64,000 nt of DNA from the NCBI GenBank assembly GCA_009193035.1, contig SWDT01000114.1, positions 82,930 to 146,929 of the forward strand, given 5' to 3'. The position numbers and the translations under genes were made by a program. Of this stretch, positions 59,858 to 64,000 are shown one piece after another (the stretch's first letter is position 1; each line of letters starts with the position of its first letter). The notes beneath the pieces were generated by a model. The model ran no database searches. It was given only the letters and a program-made list of their open reading frames with translations, and was not told the origin of the DNA. Source of the DNA: Halicephalobus mephisto. Its lineage: Eukaryota; Nematoda; Chromadorea; Rhabditida; Panagrolaimidae.

Positions 59858-61238
59858 ATGAAAAAAATCGTTTTTTTGATTTTCTTGATTTCTGTGGCTG
59901 GTGCTCAATTTCAAGGAGGATGTTCTTTCTGTAAGTGTCTTCAAAGAATGGGGATCTGACAAGTTGCTTTACTCCAAGTCGTCTTCTGAAGCAAGTTGTG
60001 GTTTATACTGTAGCTTATCTGACGGATATTGAGAATCTGAATTCAAGTTTTATTAAATCCTTTTCTGGAAACAAAAAATCGAATAAATTTGGGGAATTTT
60101 TTAAATCGCGCAATGGAAAAATAAAAGCGAATTCGCTTATTTTTTGAGTAAATTCGCTTATTTTTTGAACGAATTCGCTTATTTTTTAAATTAATTCGCT
60201 TATTTTTTGAATAAATTCGCTTATTTTTGAATTAATTTACTTATTTTTTGAATTAATTCACTTATTTTTTGAGTAAATTCGCTTATTTATTGAGTAAATT
60301 CGCTTATTTTTTGAACGAATTTTCGATTGTTAACTTAGAAATCGTTCGTTTTCTGATTCAAAGTAGTTAATTTTGGTGATTTTTCAAAGTTAGGAATATC
60401 TTTAAATGGGGTTAATTGAGAATTGGAAAATTGATCAGAAATGCGGAAAAATAGAAGAAAATGAGCTCATCTGTTAAGTGAATATCTAGTTAGCTATTTT
60501 CACTGCGCTCGTTTTCTACTTTGATTTTATTAATTTTAATAATTTTCTTCCATAATTAGGTGTATTTTTCCTGGAGATTAAATGAATCAAATTAGTTTTT
60601 CGAAAAATTGATCAGAAATACGAAAAAATAGAAGAAAATGAGCTCATCTGTTAGGTGAATATCTAGTTAGCTATTTCCATCATGTTCATTTTCTACTTTG
60701 ATTTTATTAATTTTAATAATTTTCTTCCATAATTAGGTGTATTTTTCCTGGAGATTAAGAATATCCAGTTGATTCTTTGATTTCAAAATCAAAAACAATA
60801 AAAAAGACGTAGATTTAAGGATTTTTCGGATTATCTTGTTTCAGAAACATGTTTAATAAAATTGAATTACAGATTCTGAACATATTTATTGCATTTCAGA
60901 TTCATATATGATTGATCTCAAAGGATTACTTGTAGTGAAGGGGTTTTTACTGGGAGTTGAATAATTGGATTACTTTCAGCCTGCACCAGAAGAGCCGTTT
61001 TCAGCGTCTTGATCGACGGCATCAGCACCAACGCCGCCTGTAGCTCCGGAGACATAACTCATCGTTGTGACGGTTGTTGTGGATCTTGGGCTATTGCTAC
61101 AAATCGTCAAAAAGTAACAATTTATTTTTACTTTTTTCTCGTTTTACGGTATTTTTTCAGGACGATGTTGCTGGTTTCGCCTCCACCGACGGCGTCAGTT
61201 GCATCTGTTGTTTCCGACAATGTTCTTTGCGAAATTAA
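59858..61238 (+). CDS. Small secreted Cys-rich protein B
   Basis: 94 aa from exons 59858-59930, 60980-61113 and 61161-61238. Signal peptide MKKIVFLIFLISVAGAQ; mature part with SCTRRAVFSVLIDG, HRCDGCCGSW and CICCFRQC. Paralogue of 58577-59652: exon 1 has the same length (73 bp) and all intron phases agree. Intron 1 is 1049 bp and repeat-filled; intron 2 is 47 bp. An AATAAA at 61252 follows the stop. Confidence 0.83.
60125..60760. repeat. Two repeat blocks in intron 1 of small protein B
   Basis: 60125-60322: about eight copies of a ~23-bp unit AATTCGCTTATTTTTTGA. 60424-60760: a ~160-bp direct duplication containing GAAAATGAGCTCATCTGTTA and CCTGGAGATTA. Confidence 0.85.
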
Positions 61239-61251
61239 TTTTTGATTTTTT

Positions 61252-61257
61252 AATAAA
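61252..61257 (+). terminator. Polyadenylation signal AATAAA of small protein B
   Basis: AATAAA 13 nt after the TAA at 61236-61238. Confidence 0.6.
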
Positions 61258-61319
61258 TTCCGAATACAAATTTCGATCACATTATTGTGAAAAGTACAAA
61301 TAAGTAGTATTACGAAATC

Positions 61320-61960
61320 GTCTAGACACAAATTTCTTCAAGATTTTAGAAAATTCTAGAATTCTTTATTTTAAATAATTTGAGAAATTTTTAAAAATCC
61401 TAAACATTTGATGTTTTAGATTGTGTTTTTTAAATAAGGTTTTAGAACTAAAAAAATTATTACGAAATAGTCTGAACACGAATTTTTTCAGTATTTTAGA
61501 AACTTCTAGAATTACCTAAAATAAAGAAAGTTCAAAAATTTGATGTTTTAGATAATTTGAGAAGTTTTTAGAAATCCTAAAAATCTTAAAAATTTTCAGT
61601 TTTAGATTGTGTTTTTTAAATAAGGTTTTAGAACTAACAAATATTATTACGAAATAGTCTGAACACGAATTTTTTCAGTATTTTAGAAACTTCTAGAATT
61701 ACCTAAAATTAAAAAATTTCAAAAATTTAATGTTTTAGATAATTTGAGAAATTTTTACAAATCCTAAAAATCCTAAAAATTTTCAGTTTTAGATTGTGTT
61801 TTTTAAATAAGGTTTTAGAACTAATAAGAATTATTACGAAATAGTCTCGACACGACTTTCTTCAATATTTTAGAAAGTTCTAGAATTACCTAAAATAAAG
61901 AAAGTTCAAAAATTTGATGTTTTAGATAATTTGAGAAGTTTTTAAAAATCCTAAAAATTT
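61320..61960. repeat. ~180 bp tandem repeat, three to four copies
   Basis: Units contain TTATTACGAAATAGTCTGAA, AAACTTCTAGAATTACCTAA and TTTTAAATAAGGTTTTAGAA. Confidence 0.85.
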
Positions 61961-62000
61961 TCAGAAACTTCCATGAGAATCCTGAAAGCGTCAAAATCTC

Positions 62001-62243
62001 CTATTGGATTTCTGGAAGATATTCATTGAGAAAGTTCGAAACTTTTAATTGGGATTGAAATTTTTGTGGATAAAGGGCCACTTTTGCCTGTTTCCCATCT
62101 GTCTCGTTTTCAGTTTTCCGTCGGCATTTTAGTGCCTTCTTTAAATTCAACTTCAAACGGGGTTTATGAGGACGGATGAGGCAGTGATAGCTTTTTCTCG
62201 CCGACGAGTGTCCTCGAAGTTTCTTTTCTAAAATTTCTTCCAT
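62001..62243 (-). CDS. Hypothetical basic protein or terminal exon, 80 codons
   Basis: Uninterrupted - strand frame from ATG at 62243 to TAG at 62001, Lys/Arg-rich (HKPRLKLNLKKALKCRRK), with codon use like neighbouring exons and in a GC-richer island. A possible acceptor GAAATTTTAG lies just inside the ATG, so it may instead be the last exon of a gene whose earlier part is at 63223-63400. No family recognised. Confidence 0.4.
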   Translation of the reverse strand: MEEILEKKLRGHSSARKSYHCLIRPHKPRLKLNLKKALKCRRKTENETDGKQAKVALYPQKFQSQLKVSNFLNEYLPEIQ

Positions 62244-62379
62244 ATGAATTTTATTTATTTTTAAATTTTTTTTTAAATTTAAATTTTTTTTGTAAAATTG
62301 ATTAAAATTTCGACAACCGTAATTCAGTTAAGTAATCTGTTTTTTTGTTTGGAACTCGACACAAGACCAGACAGTTATG

Positions 62380-63180
62380 TGACGTTTTTATTTCAATTTT
62401 AAATTTAAAACTAAAGAAATATTTATAATACCGTAATAAAACCTCTAGATTCTGAATCAAAAATCAGAATCAAAAATTAACTTTCAGAATCCAGGATTCT
62501 GAGTTAAAAAATTCTTATATCTGAAGCATTTACGTCCCAAAGATTTGTTTCAATTTTAAATTTAAAACTAAAGAAATATTTATAATACTGTAATGAAACC
62601 TCTAGATTCTGAATCAAAAATTAACTTTCAGAATCCAGGATTCTGAGTTAAATAATTCTTATATCTGAAGCATTTACGTCCCAAAGATTTTTGTTCCAAT
62701 TTTAGAGTTAAAACTAAAAAAAGTACTTATAGTACTGTAATGAAACTTCTAGATTCTGCATCTGAAGTTAATCTTCAAAATTTCGGATTTTGACTTTAGA
62801 TTCTGAATCTATGGTTTCAGGTACTTCGATCTAAGCACTTATCTTTCGAATTGAATATCGCAAAAATAATTTTAGATATCTTTGTTCCAATTTTAGAGTT
62901 TAAACTAAAAAAAAGTACTTATAATACTATAATAAAACCTCTAGATTCTGCATCTGAAATCAGAATCAGAAGTTAATTCTCAAAATCCAGGATTCTGGAG
63001 ACTGATTCTGGATTTCAATAATATTTCGGATTTTATATAAAAATTTTTTTAAAAGTTAAAACTTATCTAAATTGTTTTTAAAACACTATATAAAAAATGC
63101 AAAATTATTTTAAATAATTTTTTGTTTTTAGTTTTTAAATTAAAATTGTAAAAATAAGAACATAAATGTTCAGGACAGAA
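62380..63180. repeat. Dispersed repeat family, three to four ~230 bp units
   Basis: Units contain AAACCTCTAGATTCTGAATC, CTTATATCTGAAGCATTTAC and TTTCGGATTTTATATAAAA. Same family as 54300-54660 and 56700-57240, related to 21790-22600. Confidence 0.8.
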
Positions 63181-63222
63181 ACGTCCTATCACGAACCAAA
63201 CAACCAGCGACGATTAAATTAC

Positions 63223-63400
63223 CTTTTCCGTTGCCATGAAATTTTTCAATTTTCTCCACCTTTCTTTTTCCACAACTTGTAATCCATAATTTTCACTTTT
63301 TATTGTATCCAATTTCGATTTTATGACTCATTTTCAAATTTACGACAGCCCCGAATCTACAGAATGTTTCAATTTCTCTAACGTGGTATTTTTCATTCAT
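63223..63400 (-). other. Possible exon, unidentified
   Basis: The - strand ATG at 63400 opens a 35-codon frame (NEKYHVREIETFCRFGAVV). An overlapping +1 frame then reads LQVVEKERWRKLKNFMATEK to a good donor AAG|GTAATT at 63222. The two would need a frameshift or a small intron to join. Both look coding in composition. Confidence 0.3.
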
Positions 63401-63509
63401 AATTATTTTTAAATAACAAATTTTTATTAAAAAAAATAAAAAATAAAATTATTTTATTTTAAAAAAGTTTAAAAAAATTAAAAATTTTAAATTTTAAAAA
63501 AATGAAAAA

Positions 63510-63990
63510 TTAAAATTTTTACTTTTTAACTAAAAATTGACTATTAATGAAATTATCAAACTTTTAGGTAAGAAAATAATTTTAAAAAATTCGTGTTAAG
63601 ACCGATTTTTTAATTTTTTATAAACAAGCCAAAATTACCGGTCCTAACGCGAAATGAATTACTTACTTTTTAACTAAAAATTGACTGTTTACAAAATTAT
63701 CAAACTTTTAGGTAAAAAAAGTAATTTTAAAAAATTCGTGTTAAGACCGGTTTTTTAATTTTTTATAAATAGACTAAAATTATCGGTCCTAACGCGAAAT
63801 GAATTACTTACTTTTTAACTAAAAATTGACTATTTACAAAATTATTAAACTTTTAGGTAAAAAAAGTAATTTTAAAAAATTCGTGTTAAGACCGGTTTTT
63901 TTATTTTTTTATACATAAGCCAAAGTTACCGGTCCTAACGCGAAATGAATTACTTACTTTTTAACTAAGAACTTGTTTACTGACTACGTG
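63510..63990. repeat. ~147 bp tandem repeat, three-plus copies running to the window end
   Basis: Units contain CTTACTTTTTAACTAAAAAT, TTCGTGTTAAGACCGG and CGGTCCTAACGCGAAATGAA. Confidence 0.88.
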
Positions 63991-64000
63991 GAGTACAATT

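Overview
The window is nuclear DNA from a small-intron nematode, most likely a rhabditid. The evidence is very AT-rich non-coding DNA, 35-60 bp introns ending in TTTTCAG-type acceptors, acceptors placed just upstream of first ATGs (the pattern of spliced-leader trans-splicing), and C. elegans-like gene families. I cannot name the species. There is one 12-base run of N.

Layout. 1-4477: the 3' nine-tenths of a CPSF1/cpsf-1 gene (+), exons 141-4477. 4935-10769: a six-exon DEG/ENaC channel gene (-), 938 aa, with a long insertion before its second membrane helix. 10770-25430: about 14.6 kb with no recognisable gene. It is mostly A/T-only sequence, tandem arrays and MITEs, with several GC-richer islands that read open mainly on the - strand and may be exons of an unidentified or decayed gene. 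25461-27444: an ERK5-type MAP kinase (+) whose TEY activation motif reads TQH. 27445-30720: a decayed mariner transposon carrying a nested MITE dimer.

30724-46360 is a cluster of small secreted, Thr-rich, Cys-containing proteins. There are two intact genes in a convergent pair (30724-32491 +, 33486-34530 -), two near-identical genes (36861-37779 - and 45517-46360 -), and two pseudogenes (about 40027-41880 + and 43931-44092 -). Order and spacing show one three-gene block duplicated in tandem with an offset of about 8.6-9.6 kb; two of the three genes in the second block have decayed.

47858-56534: an eleven-exon gene (-), 1557 aa, encoding a secreted protein with two animal haem-peroxidase domains. 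The second keeps its catalytic residues; the first has lost the distal His, proximal His and catalytic Arg. 58577-61238: a head-to-head pair of small secreted Cys-rich paralogues (about 91 and 94 aa). 62001-62243 and 63223-63400 are weak - strand coding candidates. The remainder is repeats.

The genes do not form a pathway. CPSF1 and the kinase are housekeeping or signalling genes. The channel, peroxidase and secreted families are surface or extracellular products. All multi-exon models were joined by hand from splice consensus and reading-frame phase; each joined CDS length is a multiple of three.
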